Shown piece after piece: positions 1-52,075 of a DNA stretch of 64,000 bases (positions within the stretch are counted from its first letter, which is position 1; each line of letters begins with the position of its first letter). The notes beneath the pieces are model-generated. The model saw nothing but the letters and a program-made list of their open reading frames with translations. It was not told the origin of the DNA and searched no databases. The translations under genes and the position numbers were made by a program. Source of the stretch: Cheilinus undulatus. Its lineage: Eukaryota; Chordata; Actinopteri; Labriformes; Labridae. The stretch spans positions 42,832,698 to 42,896,697 of the forward strand of contig NC_054879.1 in the NCBI RefSeq assembly GCF_018320785.1, written 5' to 3'.

Positions 1-1360
1 TGCTTGTGGAAGAGCAGGGGGATCCCAGAACAGCCACGCTACCAAGTATAAATAACAGCAATCAGTGCAAATTAATAACTGCTAATAAAGAGACATAATT
101 AGAACTGGAAATCATATGTGTTTCTTATCAAAGTGGTCCTGACTGAATGACTGTTTATGAGGGGGCATGAGCCCTGAACATTTTGAATGAAGCCCCGAGC
201 TTAAAACAACTTCGAGACCGTCTACTTCCCCACTCTTAGCCTCAGCCTGTTTTTGCAGAGCACTGTGTTCTTTACAACAGACATGTAGCAAACATGGGAA
301 TCGATCCTGCAACCAGTTGAGCTGAGTTGAGTTGAGTTGAGGACTATAGCCTCTGCTTAAGGGCACCTGCTCTACTGACTTGCACGGACGTCCTATTTTA
401 ATGATTATTTTATAATAACACCTTTAAAAACAGAGGTTTGCAAAGTGCTTTGAGAATAAGCAGAAACACAAAGAAGACAAAGCATCAGACCTCAGCAAGA
501 AAGAAAAAACCCCAACAACAGAAGAACCCATGAAACATTCAGCCAGCATTAGAACCCGGAGGACACATTAAAAAACCAGAAAGACATAATCAAAAACATT
601 ATTTTTGATAAGTACATTTGCAAAGATTTTAATTTTTGCTCATGCATGCATTAAAGTTGGACTTCTTGATTTAGCTGTCACATTTGCAGCCAATCAGAGG
701 CCCAGCTCAGAGAATTGCATGCACACATTTGTAGAAATGGACTTTATAACAATGTTAGAAGCATTCTTTGTCTTCCAGTTAAACTTTCAAAACAAAAATT
801 TAGCTGTCAAAGTCAAAGAAAGGGGGGCATAATTTTCCTAATTCTTTTGTGTTAATAAATGATGTCAGAACAGTGTTAATTATAACAACTAAAGGTGCTA
901 AAAACGGTTGTTGGCAAGCTTTTTTTTTCCATGAGACTCAGACCAGTTTAAAGGGAGTCTTGATTATCAAAACTGACATAAAGTAAGTTTAGTGGTGACC
1001 AAAATGTTAGTGCTGGACTGTCGGACATTCAGACTCCATGATATTTCTCATCAGTGCATATAATCTGTGAAAACATGAGCAGATAATGCCTTAGTATGAG
1101 TCTTTAACAGCTAGATTGATATTAAAATTTGGTTTATTAAGTCATTTTAAAAAGAATAAAAGCTCTGACTAAAATGTGATCACCTCTGTAGAGTTAAACT
1201 TGAGTAGTCAAGTTAAACTATTAAGGTTGAAATGACTAAATTGTGACTAAAACTGATGAACATTTTTATCTTAAGATTAAGAGTAAATCTAAATTAGCCA
1301 TTTTAAATTAAACTGTCTGAAAAAACAAATACACACAAAAAAATTAAGAGCTTTTGTATC

Positions 1361-1834
1361 CATTAAAGCAGTGTTTCTCAACTGGTGGGTTGGGACCCAA
1401 AAGTGGGTCACAGGGCTGTTTTAAGTGGGTCGCGACTAGGTGTCTGAAAAAAAAAATGGTGGCAAAAGTCCTGAAGTCCTTATTGGGCATGCATTTATAC
1501 CTTTTATTTGAACCTGTTTTACTGTGAAATATGGTAAATTTAAATGTTAGATCAATATTTCAAGTAATTTATCTCATTTTATTGCAATAAATAGCTGCTT
1601 TTCCCATGGTAATGAAGTAATTTCACAAGTTCTCTGGAAAACTGGCCAAAACGTGACACAATATTGGGGAAAGAGGGTATAAAATCTGTCATTTTTGTCC
1701 TTTTTCTTTGCTATATCAGATGTTTTGGTTCAACTGTGCTCCAAACTGCAACATATTCAATTAACTAAACATGCGTTGTTGAAATTCTTGACAGACAGAC
1801 TGTGGGGTCCTGAGGCCAGACTAGTGCATTAAAG
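1361..1834. mobile_element. hAT-like non-autonomous element, family A, with perfect 8-bp target duplications
   Basis: The element runs from 1369 to 1826. It begins CAGTGTTTCTCAACTGG and continues with the GTGGG...GACCC motif typical of fish hAT ends. The 8-mer CATTAAAG occurs directly before it (1361-1368) and directly after it (1827-1834), which is the target-duplication size of hAT transposases. The right terminus is diverged (ends CCAGACTAGTG). It has no coding capacity. The first 35 bases closely match the start of the element at 61,029, so both belong to one family. Confidence 0.72.
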
Positions 1835-4800
1835 CATAACAGAAGTGATTTGAAGTGATTTATCAATTTACAGATCTAAAGAAAAGCTGTCTCTAAATAT
1901 AGCATTTGGTAAAGATTTTTTAAGGATGATTTTAATTTTAAAAAAATTAGGCACTAAGCATCCAAAATGTAAGGATTTCATCTCTTGTTGGGTCTGAGAA
2001 CTGAAAATCTTTCATGCTGTTACACTGACCTGTGTGGAGATTTTACTGAGTATTTTAAAGAACTGTTTAGCATAATTCAGACTTAATAAGTCATCACTTT
2101 AAAATGAAAGTGACTGGCAGATTGAAAGAAAACAAAAATAATCCTCAAACAACGCACATGTTAAGGCTGAATGCCTCCAGCTGTACCTATCGCATCCTTG
2201 AGAGCAAACGCTCTCCTCAACTTTTCCTTAAGGATTCTGCATCCGCATGCACATACACTCCACTCATTCCTGCCTGGGTCAATCACAAAAAAATGATTTA
2301 AAAATGGAAAATCAAAACCAAACCAACACTACATTTTACCTCCCTGCGCCCTCCCATCCCCTCTTCTCCCCTCGCCTTGCAAACCAGTGAGGGCCGTCAC
2401 TCATCTGCAGTTAACGGTGACGCAGGGCCGAGCAGCATGCATAGGTGCTTTCATGACTGATTGATATTGTTGGGTTTAAGGCTATAATATTAAACAAATG
2501 GTCCATTGTAAAAGGGCCCACTGGGGAATTTTGATATCCCTCGCTGTGAGACAAAAAGTCACCGCTGCAGCACCTTTTGGTTTGTAACAGCAGACACAAG
2601 TAAACACACTGCAGGAATACAGTACAAGAATGAGGCTTTGTAATGTGTAATTATCACGCTGGAATTTAAAACAACAATAATAGCAGTCATAATTGTCCTA
2701 AAATGCCAGTTTGTCAATAGCAGATTTAGAGGGTTTCTGCTGAGCACTATCTGCTCTGCTTTTTTGTTTTCATGCTTTTTGTATCAGCAGCTTTAATGAC
2801 TTCTTGACAGCTAAATTAATACAGCATTTCATCTTATTGTGACTGCCACAAGTTTGTTTTAATTCAAAGCCACAAGTGCAAAAGAGAAAGAGCTGGAGCA
2901 TGAGCACAGATTGATCTGAGGTTATGTATATTTCATGTGTTACTGATTTGTTTTGACAGAGGTGTATCCACTCCACTGCAAGTCGGCCCCGGCTCGTCCC
3001 CTCTGACTGCGGCCCCGGATTCATGGCCGTGCAGCGATGAATGGTGCGTTTAAAAAGGGGGCTCTGAAGGAGAGAGTTAATGAAGTAAAAATTAATGAAG
3101 CACGTGAGCACCACCATCTCAAAGGCTGTAAGCTCCTCCATGCCCCATTTATAATGTATGATCTCAATAAAATCAATCCAATGTACCAGTTCTCACTTAG
3201 GGTAAGAATAGATTTACAGATTACAGCTCTGCGTTCCCCTGGTCATAATTACCCCCCATCCTTCTCCCTCCTTTACCCTCCTATTAGAGTCTTTTAAACA
3301 CTTAATTGTGAAATTTTGCACAGCCAACATCATCATCATCCTTTTTTGAGTACAAAACATCTCAACCTTGTCATTAGAGTCACCTATACTTCCAGAATCT
3401 TCTGAATTTCTTTGACTTTTTCTCTCTTTGCTTGTTTGCAGAGCAGCGATTCTCATTCCAATTACCTGTTTTCTACATTAGGTGCTTGTAACATAAAAGA
3501 AACAGCTCTCATGTCTCTTAAACTTTCTCCTCCACTCCTCAAGACTTTTTGAAAGTTGAGGCAACACAGAGTGACAGCAAGTTTCCTGTATTAGAGCTCC
3601 CCCTTCAGGCTGCATGCAGAACTCTGCCTTACATTGCAGCACGTCCACTTTATTTATCAGCAGCATTAACAGATCATTAACATCCACGTCCATCTTTTTT
3701 TCCAAGATATCCTCTTGGAAATCACTATAGGAGGTGTTTGGTAACAAATTCAAAGACGACTTTGCAGCTGCAATTAAAATCTCCAGACTGATGATGGTAG
3801 TGTGTTGCATACTTTGCAGACACTCATGCACACTGTATACTTAGTATATATATACTGCACACTTACTGTATATTATGGATGCATGAGATATTTGCATAAT
3901 TTCTATACAGTTGCCTCCTCCTGCTGCTGGAGTTTCAGTTTCAAGTGCTTTGGAGTACAAATAAAGAGACACAATTACAGTTTGGAGCTCATTTACAAAA
4001 TGTTTGAATCTAAAGTGGACAAGAAGCTGATTTTGTTTAAAATAAACCCTAAACAGATATTAGATGAGCAAAAAATAAATAAATAAAAGAAAAAAAGAAA
4101 CAGAACAGTCAGGTTCCTGATGTGCCGGCCCCTCCACCTCCATGAACAATTCTGTATTTATAATGTCATCTTATCACGCTCCCCTTGAAGGCAGCAGCAA
4201 GTGCACTTATGCCTTTTCTTTGTTAGGGTGAGTTGGCAATTTCCCGTGAGATGGAGCAACTGCAGGCAGCCCCTTTTTTCCTCTCGATAATGTCCCTGAC
4301 ACCTGGACCAAACTGCTGTTTCCATCACTTTGCAGGCTGGAGCAGGAGGAAAGGAACATGTCATAAGGCTGCTGCCACCCGGAGTCACTCACTGTGCATT
4401 TAACAGCACTCTGCTCACGACACTTTTTACTGGATGTGGAGGTCAGAGCAGGAGGGAGAGTTGCCTTATCAGAAAGTCAATCCAGTCTGCAGAACTCCTC
4501 TTTTGTTACCTTAATGCCTAATCTTAAAGATCAGGAATCATTTATCAGATTATAATCTCTTGTTGTACTTCAGTGTCCCATGTTACATTGGTTCCATGTA
4601 AAGCTGGTTATTAAGCAGCAAGCCTGAAAGGGTGTTTATTACAGAGGCCTGACAGATTGATTCTAAATTATAATTAATCAGTTGATTTTGACCCACAGAT
4701 TGTGATTGTGCCCTGTGAGTTTCATTTATTCAGCTTTTCTTTTGGCTCTGCTACAATCACCGTCGACCTGCAGGACTCCCAAGCAAATTAACAGTCTGCA

Positions 4801-6370
4801 CGCTACCCTGCAGCCATAATGAAAATATCAGTCAATCAAAAGCCATATTATGCTGCGAAATCCTACCACATATCTCAGGACCTGCATACAAATAGAAGCT
4901 GCAGAGAGATGGCAGTGTTACAGAGAGACGAGCTTTAAAAGCCAGGAGTGCGTCCAGCTGAAAAGAAATCTTCCTGTTTTTCAGAAATCCAGCCCAGATT
5001 CTGGGACTTGGGAGAGCAAAACATGCTGGGATACAGGGCCCATCTGTGACCTGTCTCCAGGTCTGGTGATGTATATCCGACGGACACACTTGGAGCTGTG
5101 TGTTGCTGCTCACTGTGCCATGTGACTCAGGGCACTTCAGCCCCCAGTCCCTCCTCACAGGTACCCCGCAGCCCGCCACCGTGCGCTACTCATTTACTGC
5201 TACACTGGTTTTCATAATTAGCGCCGCAAGGCCTCATTAAATCTGCTCTAATGAATAAATATTGTATTTCATAGCCTGATTACCAGATCAGCTCAATGCT
5301 TGAGCGTTGTAAACAATTACTTCCCTAAATATTCATCACTCCAAAGTGGATGATCATTGGTGTTTAATACAGGACTAGTATTTTCAAGTGCATCTTTATT
5401 ATACTAATAATAGTTTGTGAAATTTTCCTTTTGGAGGGAAAAGGAGAGTCTTTAAAAGTATAAGTATCATAAGATCTTGTTTTTATTTACACCATTTTCT
5501 GAATTGAGACTCAGAAAATAATTTTATCGTGTAAACTCAATTAAATGAATTTCTCATTCCAGCTTTGCTGTAACTTTAGCCTGTTTGCATCATTATCATT
5601 TTAATTAACTCATTATACAGTAAATAGACATAATCAGATTATACTGTCTTCCTCATTTACTTTAACAGCCGCAACCAAACTATAAGCACATTTTAAAGTA
5701 AATAATACATTTTTGTGAGTTTGTATTCCTTGTGATTATTCTTATGTTGTTTATTGTTGTGTCAATATCTGTAATATTGCTCTGTCAATACTCTTCTATT
5801 TAATTGTCCTGTTTTATTGCTGCATCAACAGTTGTGTAATCAACAAATAAAAGCTTTACAGACTAAATTAAGAACATAGTAATGTTAAAAGGCTTTTCTA
5901 GCTATGTAAACCTACACTACTGTTTAATTAGAAAATCTAACAAACAGTGTCATCACTGTTAAATCAGTTAAATCACAAACTTGTTTCAAGTGTGTTGGAC
6001 AGCATGAATGGCATCAAGTAAATTAAAAATTCTATTATCAAAGAAATATCAACACTTTATTTAAAACACATGTTTTTGGAGTTGGATGAGAAGATTTACT
6101 GTTTATTCAATGACTAGCTCAAACACACACCTATGTCAGCATAAAGACAGGAAACAGTCAGCCTGGCTCTGCCTGAATGTAACCAAACATACTATCAACC
6201 TCTCCTAGAACACATTTCAGAGCATGTTTAATCTTTAAATCACAGTTTTATGGTGGGGCATGCCACTGAATATTCTTATCTCTCAGACTGACTGTATGAT
6301 CGCACAGATTGCCAGTCAACCGTGGAAGACTCGAGGAAGTCACTGCAGGAGAACTCATCTGTATGCCTGA
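1835..6370. other. Non-coding flank without recognisable genes
   Basis: I see no spliced coding exon and no recognisable protein here. The longest open frames (117 aa at 3478-3831 and 123 aa at 2770-3141, both minus) match no family I know and lack flanking splice sites. Roughly 4,100-5,400 is less repetitive and contains homeodomain-type TAATTA/ATTA cores, so it could hold conserved non-coding elements. This is a suggestion from composition only. Confidence 0.45.
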
Positions 6371-6559
6371 CTTTAAAGATACAATATGTAGGATTTCTGC
6401 ACTGAAATGTCTATGATCATTTAAAAATGGCCACTCATTTTTATTTGTTATGTATATATTTTTTAGTTTTATCTCAAATATTTCAAAAAGATTATAAAAG
6501 TTTTTATAATTGTAATGAGATGTGTCTTGTCATGGTGGTTGTATGGAGCTATGGTTGTT

Positions 6560-7190
6560 GCAAAATTATTTGTAAATGTGTAAAAAGATCTGTGCACAAA
6601 TCTGCAAATGTGTAGATTTGCAAATGTGTGCACGAATCCACAAATGTGTGTACTGAACTAAAAATGTGAACACAAATCTGCTAATCCATGCAAAGATTTG
6701 CAAATTTGTCAAAAGATTTGCAAATTTGCACAAAGATCTATAAATGTGTGCACAAATCTGTTTGTATTTTCATTGGGAAAGTGGTTAAAAATAGTGACTT
6801 CTTTTCTCCAAAATGTGCATATTTGTGCACGCAATTGTGGATCTTTGTACAAATTTGCAAATCCTTGCATGCATTTTGGATCTGTACACACACATACATT
6901 TGCAATTCTGTGCATACATTTGCAGAACTGTGCCCTCATTTGCAGATCTGTGCATGCATTTACAGATTTGTGCACACATTTGCAGATCTGGGCATGTATT
7001 TGCAGATCTGTGCCCTCAGTTGTAGATCTGTGCACACATTTGCAGATTTGTGCACATATTTGCAGATTTGTGCACACATTTGCAGATTTGTGCACATATT
7101 TGCAGATTTGTGCACACATTTGCAAAACTGTCTACGCATTTGCATGTTTGAATTGAGACCTTTGTATGCATTTGCAAATAGTTTGGCAAC
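6560..7190. repeat. Inverted minisatellite, 20-bp unit in two opposed arms
   Basis: The right arm (about 6830-7190) is a run of diverged copies of TTTGCAGATTTGTGCACACA. The left arm (about 6590-6770) carries the same motif in reverse complement, for example TGTGCACAAATCTGCAAATG. A spacer of about 60 bp separates the arms, so the locus could fold into a long imperfect hairpin. Flanking sequence such as ACAATATGTAGGATTT near 6385 resembles ends of fish MITE-type elements, so the array may be the body of a fold-back transposon. Open frames of up to 168 aa across it, full of Cys-Lys-His repeats, are by-products of the period. Confidence 0.8.
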
Positions 7191-8514
7191 ATGAACTATT
7201 CCAACCAATAGGATTATTGCACCAGGTGTAAACATGATTGTTGCTGCTGTAAATATCTGCCTAACATGGGTATGAATGTGACTCCTGTTGTTTCTGTAGC
7301 CAGCCTCCAGTGGACAGTCGAGGAACTGCATGTTTTGCTTCTCCATTCTGCCACCAGTTCTTATAAATGGTAAGGTAACATTACATTTATATTATACATA
7401 AAGTTGATGCTTGTAGCTGTTGTAGATGTTAAAGCTGTTGTAGTGCTTTAGGCTGTTCATTGTGTAAAGCACTGGAACAAATGCTATTTTTGTGTGCACA
7501 ACACCGTTTGAAACAGCATTTAAAAATAAGTCACCATTTGAAATGGTAATTCAAATGCAACTGTGCAAGAAACAGTGTTTTACTTTCAAATGCCTTTTTA
7601 AATTGCATTTTATTTCGAAACACTGGGTGATTATGAAACTCAGGAGTTAACAGTCTGGAATGTTGGTGCTTCATTCAGAATGTTGAGGGCTCACATCAGC
7701 GCCCCTTTCAGCGTGGTGCCCGCCCATTTTGAGATTTTCTTTTAAATCCTCTTTTTAAAAGCAAAACCTCCAAGTAATAATATGACTGAGTAGCTTTCAG
7801 GTATAGTTTCTGATCAGTGGTGTTCTTGGTTTACCGCTGTGTTAAACATGCAGAAACTTCATACTTGACTCTGAACTGGGTTAATCCACATTCAGGGCTC
7901 AAATTTAGCATCAGCGACCAGTCAGATGCTGCCAGAACATACAAGTGACTGCCAGACTTACACTGGCTGGTCCACAAAAGTTAATTTAGCACCCTGCACT
8001 CTGAGACCACAGGGTCATGCAGTCAATTGGTTGCTCTTCTGTGCAGCAGTGAACAGTTTGGGCTGCATCCATTACAGTGTATGGCTGCAGACATCAGGGT
8101 GATTAAAGTCAATCTACAATTTAGTTTTAATGAGGCTTTATTTTATTTATTTATTAATTTGTGTTTTTTAGTTTGTTCTAATTAAGTACTTTTGGTTTTT
8201 GGTTGTTTTGTTTCTGATTTTGAATTTAAGATCCTGTAAGGACATTTTTTCTGATGATTTTGGTGCCTCCTGAGGACAGAGTAGTCTTTGCTGATTTTGA
8301 TTTTGTTTACCCTTTAGGAACTTAAATGAAAAAATGTGTATAGATGCATTAGATGATGGTCTTCTTTGTCATTGGTGTAGCCAGATTTAGTCCTCATCCA
8401 GCATAGATCAGAGCAGTGCAAAGTCATTTACCACTTTCAATTTAACCACGCCCCCATTTGGGGGAAAAAAAAAAAACCCTTACATTGAATGGTGGAAGGT
8501 TAGAAAACATCAGT

Positions 8515-8860
8515 AACATCCTTCTTCTATACCTCTTATCCTATTGGGGGTCACAGGGGGCTGGAGCCTATCCCAGCTGTCATTGGGTGAGAGGTGGTGG
8601 TCGCCAGTCAATCGCAGGGCTGACATACAGAGACAAACAACCAGGCATGCCCACACCTAGTGCCAGTTTAGAGCAATCAATTAACCAATTAACAATCATG
8701 TCTTTGGTGTGGGAAGGAAGCTGGAGTACCCTGAGAGAACCCACACATGCACAGGGAGAACATGCAAACTCTGCACAGTGTAACACCTGGGAAGTGAACC
8801 AGGGACCTTCTTGATTTGAGGCAACAGCTTTAACCCCTGCGCCACCGTCAGAATGACTCA
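8515..8860 (+). repeat. Common fish interspersed repeat, copy 1
   Basis: Landmarks in order are GGGGTCACAGGGGGCTGGAG, CCTATCCCAGCTGTCA, TCAATCGCAGGGCTGACA, CAGGGAGAACATGCAAACTC and a GCGCCACC end. The same landmarks recur at 29,310-29,640 (same orientation) and at 24,932-25,150 (reverse). I recognise this as a very abundant fish repeat but cannot name its class. Open frames across it are not genes. Confidence 0.75.
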
Positions 8861-9565
8861 ATTAAAAGCCATTTTGTCGTGTTTCTTGCTTAGATAATTA
8901 AAAGGCAATAATGTAAGGCATGTTTTGTTATTCTGAAATGACAGTGAAGTGTCAAAGAAAAGTTCTGTGTCTTTTAGCTGAAACTAGAAAGGACTAAAGC
9001 AGGCTAATATTGGACTGGTGCTGTGTTCTTAATGACTTTAAGCTAGCAACAACTCTGACAGCAAGGGCTGTAGTCTGTCTGTTAACAGCTTTTTCACACA
9101 TTAACAAACTTATTAACCACATTCCAACACAAGTATGTGATGTCAGTTTATGACATCTCCAGTCATAAGATGGGACTCGTTGTCCAGCTTGAAAGAGGGA
9201 GCCTGAACACACCCTTGTGTAAATTTTTGCATCTTTTTTAATAAATGTCCTACATTATCTATATATCTTGCTTATTATTTTGGCTGGGCTGCCAGTAACA
9301 GTTTTTAATATTCAAAGCTTTTGAATCCCTACTGACCCAGTCTTTCCTGTTCATTTATAAGGAGAGTTTTCCCCCAGAAAGGGGCGAGGTGGCATAGTTT
9401 GGGCAAAGTACCTGGATGAGTTGCTCTGGTCTATAGATGAGTGTTTTTATAAACTGGGAATTTTCTGCTTATTTAAGTCAGCGTTTAAGTTCACTTAAAA
9501 GTAAGTATTCACCACATTGTTTCCATATTAATTCAGTTTGTATGGCAGAGTTGATACTAGACTTC

Positions 9566-10425
9566 CGTTGCTCTTTAAAAGACACATATTATGCAAAAAT
9601 GACTTTTTCAGGCTTTTCTAACAAAAATAAGTGCCCTTGGCCCTTCCACAGTTCCCTCAAGTACCAGAACCCCCCATCCCCCCACCACCTTTCAGAAAAT
9701 GTGTGCTGAAAAAGCTGTTCCCAGATCTTCCCCTCATGATGTCATGTGGTGAGTTAGCCCTGCCCCCAGGTTCAGATGGCCCTCCCTGCTTGGAAGAAAG
9801 TCCCGCCTCCTCTCCTGATCCTCCTCCTTTTAGCTGCCAGCTGAGAGGAGGATCAGGACAGCCCAATAATACCCAACTGCAGCCGCAAGTACCGTACAAA
9901 CCACGCCCCCTACAAAACACACCTACTTTTGCTATTTGCTTAGTTTAAGGTTAACTTAAATAAGTTGAGATAGGCCTTAATTAGCTTTAGGTTAGGTTTA
10001 GCATTTAAATTCCACTGGTTGGATTTAGGGGTAGCTCATTAGGGTATTTGTATATTTCAATTAATGAGCTTCCTGGGGTTAGGTTTAGCATTTAAATTCC
10101 ACTGGTTAGGGTTACAATTAATTTATTGAATGGATCGATGGGGCATGGCTTTTAGGGGCATATTTGGTAGCCGCTGCGGCTGCAGCTAGACCCTTCTTGG
10201 AGAGCCACATCTATTTCCTGAGAAGGGCGGAGTCAGACAGCTCATTAACATTTAAAGCCACAGACACAGAAACAGCTGGTTCTGAGCAGGACTGAAACAG
10301 AGAGGTTTTTAGACATGCAGAATCAAATACTGGAGTGTTTTTTCAGCCACAAACTTCACAGGCATGCTTTTGGGACCTCTGAGACCAATACAAAAATGTC
10401 TTTAAGGGGTGAAATATGTGACCTT
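9566..10425. mobile_element. Fold-back DNA element, TTAAAGGTCACATATT family, copy 1
   Basis: The left end (CTTTAAAAGACACATATTATG) and the right end (GAAATATGTGACCTTCAAAT) are inverted copies. Subterminal parts (GGCTTTTCTAACAAAAATAAG on the left, ACCTCTGAGACCAATACAAA on the right) recur in the copy at 57,413-57,882. The middle holds a direct repeat of about 30 bp (starting GTTAGGTTTAGCATTTAAAT, at about 9,990 and 10,077). No transposase frame is visible, so it is a non-autonomous element. Confidence 0.65.
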
Positions 10426-10659
10426 CAAATTCAGAAGAAATGACAAAATACTGTTCTTTGCTGTAAGTTTCTTTTTTTTCAATCAAGGCTTCAGTTTTGT
10501 AGTTTTTAGAAAAGGAAGACATGCATCAGGTAAATAAACTGTCCTAATGACTAACACAGCAGTAAAATTTAAAACTCCTCTGAGTTACCAACAGCATGCA
10601 GACTTTCTCTTCCATGTTTGATTATGACCAACAATCAAAGAGCACTGACATTTTTTCTG

Positions 10660-12001
10660 TGATTAACACTTTAATGAAAATACACAGGTCACCCATGGAG
10701 AACAAACAAGCTTTAACAGAATAATATCCATCAAGAGTTCAGCATCACTCTCCCTGTACAGTGGAGTATCTGATAAACACAAGCCGTGGTAAGAGAACCT
10801 CTACCTGCCATTTACGTTGAAGAAGAAATCTTAACCGTTGATTATTTCAAAATGTATCATGTAATCAGAGAGCATCCTGGTGCGGGTCGAACCAAGAACA
10901 TTTCAGAGACTAACAGCATAAAGGTTAATTCCATGTCATGTGTGTTGAGTGTTACACTTGAAGAAGAAAAAACCTAAGCCATAACTCTATAGCCACTTCA
11001 GCAGCACCTTCAAACCATTCCTACTTAACAGAGTCGAGCAGAAAATGAGCCAGAGAGACTGCAGCAGAGCGAAAATGGGCTTTAACAGGATCAAATGATT
11101 TACAGGTATGAGAGTCCCATTAAAGTGTGCTAATTGTTTCCACACCATTAGTGACGGTTATCTAATGAAGGATATTTAACCAGGCGCTGTACTATATCAC
11201 ACAGGGTTTGAAAGAGAGAAGCAGTGGACCCCAGTCTGTGCCCTTTCCACCTGCTCCACCTCAGCGGCAGCAGATCACCAGGTCACTTCTTACCTAAAAG
11301 ACAACATATAATTCACCAATATTTACAACAAGAGATTTAAAGACCATCATAAGCATACACTTTATACAAAGAAGGCACAAAGAATGATTACTTGGTGGGG
11401 AATTCAATTCCAAGCAAGCCCAAGATGTATACATTTAAAACAATGTAAAATATAACAGATCTAAAAAAAAAAACAAAGACTTTTACAGCAGGTATGATGA
11501 TTCTGCTTCACAGATCAGATTTTTGAACAAGCAGTGAGATTATATACAACCATTTTGAAGTATGTGAGCCATGTGCACACAATGATTTGGACAAAAAAGC
11601 AACATTTTTGATGCATTTTAGCTTTTAAATCACATGACATCTGGCTTTGCATTGTTTACCACAGCAATTGTTTATGCAAAATCCATTTTTAGAAGATCAT
11701 TTCCATGCAAGCATGGCTTCACAGAGGGCTTTTTGACAAGTTAACAGTTTAAAAATTTGCATAAAAATGTCCTTGAAGTGTGATCCGCTCTGCCCTCCTC
11801 TATGAGAACTATGAGAACAAAAGCAATGCAAACTAAAGACTAGAGAGCTAGCTTTTTGAGATCCTCCCTGATGCATACTAATGCAAAAGTTTGTGAAATT
11901 TCACCAACAGGAACTTAAAGCATCGTTATGCCTGAAACAGTAAGACAATTTGTGTGAACACATCGTCAGCCAGGTCCAGGATCAGCTTCCTCCTCAGTTT
12001 T
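10660..12001 (-). other. Probable 3' untranslated region of cdca7
   Basis: This lies directly downstream of the cdca7 stop codon on the minus strand. An ATTAAA-type polyadenylation signal can be read on the minus strand near 10,670 (TTTAAT on the plus strand). There is no other gene here. The exact 3' end cannot be fixed without transcript data. Confidence 0.4.
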
Positions 12002-14642
<2,641 letters not shown>

Positions 14643-14972
14643 TTTTCTTTAAAATCGTCCGAAATGCGCTGAGACCCACGAACAGAAGTTGCACTAGATC
14701 TGCAATGGACAAAGCAGGACCTGCAGCTAAGTCAGACTCTGTTCATCTCCCGCGCCACCCGAAGGTCCTTCAAGCCACATAAAATATATTAATCAGGTTT
14801 TAACAAAATAGCGCAGTTTATTTGAAAAGAGCTGATCAAATCGAAACAGTAACTAACTACGACTACTATCAATTGTTTTGAATATTTATTTGAAAAACAA
14901 GACAACGTTTATTTAGTTAATTTTAAGGCCGCGGAGTGAATGAAAGCGGTAGATCTTCCAGGAAGTCTGTCG

Positions 14973-14981
14973 TGGCGCGAA
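14973..14981 (-). promoter_or_regulatory. E2F-type motif upstream of cdca7
   Basis: The plus strand reads TGGCGCGAA. On the minus strand this is TTCGCGCCA, which fits the E2F core. It lies about 330 bp upstream of the cdca7 start codon. Human CDCA7 is a known cell-cycle target of E2F and MYC, so the motif is plausible, but only its sequence supports it here. Confidence 0.45.
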
Positions 14982-15843
14982 CTTTTTATTTAGGAATTTG
15001 CATGCAAGGCGGGTAAATGAGGTTTTTTTTCATTCATCCATCTATATAGGTCAAATGTACGTATTTCTTGTCAAGTCAAGCTGTAATTAAAAAAAAATAT
15101 TTTAATATGACAGTTATGGAATATATATAACGTGAAGACTAAATCGACTCTGTCTTATGTACACTGAGTTAAACATTATTTAGGTTAATACATTGATTAA
15201 AACTATTAGACTTATTAGCAATGGGAATTTTCATGAAATGGCATTAAATAAAGTTGCAACACAGGGAAAAGTACGGTAGTATATATCAAAAGAATGGCAA
15301 TAAATTGTAAAAAGGGTAAAGTTGTGTGTTTTTTCTGTACAACAGGAAGTTAAAGTGAAACAATGTTGAAGACAATGGCGGGTGGGGCTCACCACATCAA
15401 ATAAACCTTTGCACCTAAAGATTTATATGACTTTTGGTAACCAGTAGTATCAGCAGCGTGTGTCCTATTTCTGTGTGAAAAACAATGCAGAGAAAGACAA
15501 AGAGACCATTCAGAAAAACATCTCTACACAATCTTGGATAGGGGTGTTAAAACATTTATTTCTTTAGAAACTGTGCTGAAATAGTTATTTTATGTAACCA
15601 CTGCCATTTGATTTTGATGGGAAAAGGGAGTTGAAGAAGGCTGACAGAAAAGTCTGTTATGACAATAATAACAGTAATAAATAATTTTCCTGAAGGTAGC
15701 CAGTTTAAAAAAAAAAAACCTAGGTCATACGTATATACATAATAGGTTTCAGTGATTCTTTAAAAAGCAGTTCATTAAAAAGCATGAACACATAATTTAG
15801 GGGTAAAACCTCTCAGTGCATTACATGTCTAGCACGGCCCACA

Positions 15844-52075
<36,232 letters not shown>

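Noticed and set aside
3478-3831. 117-aa minus-strand open frame
   Set aside because: No recognisable protein or conserved motif, and nothing around it suggests a gene.
6688-7346. Several overlapping open frames of 128-168 aa on both strands
   Set aside because: They are full of periodic Cys/His/Lys peptides created by the 20-bp repeat; the same pattern appears on both strands.
8458-8861. Open frames of 118 and 93 aa
   Set aside because: They lie on a dispersed fish repeat that also occurs at 24.9 and 29.3 kb.
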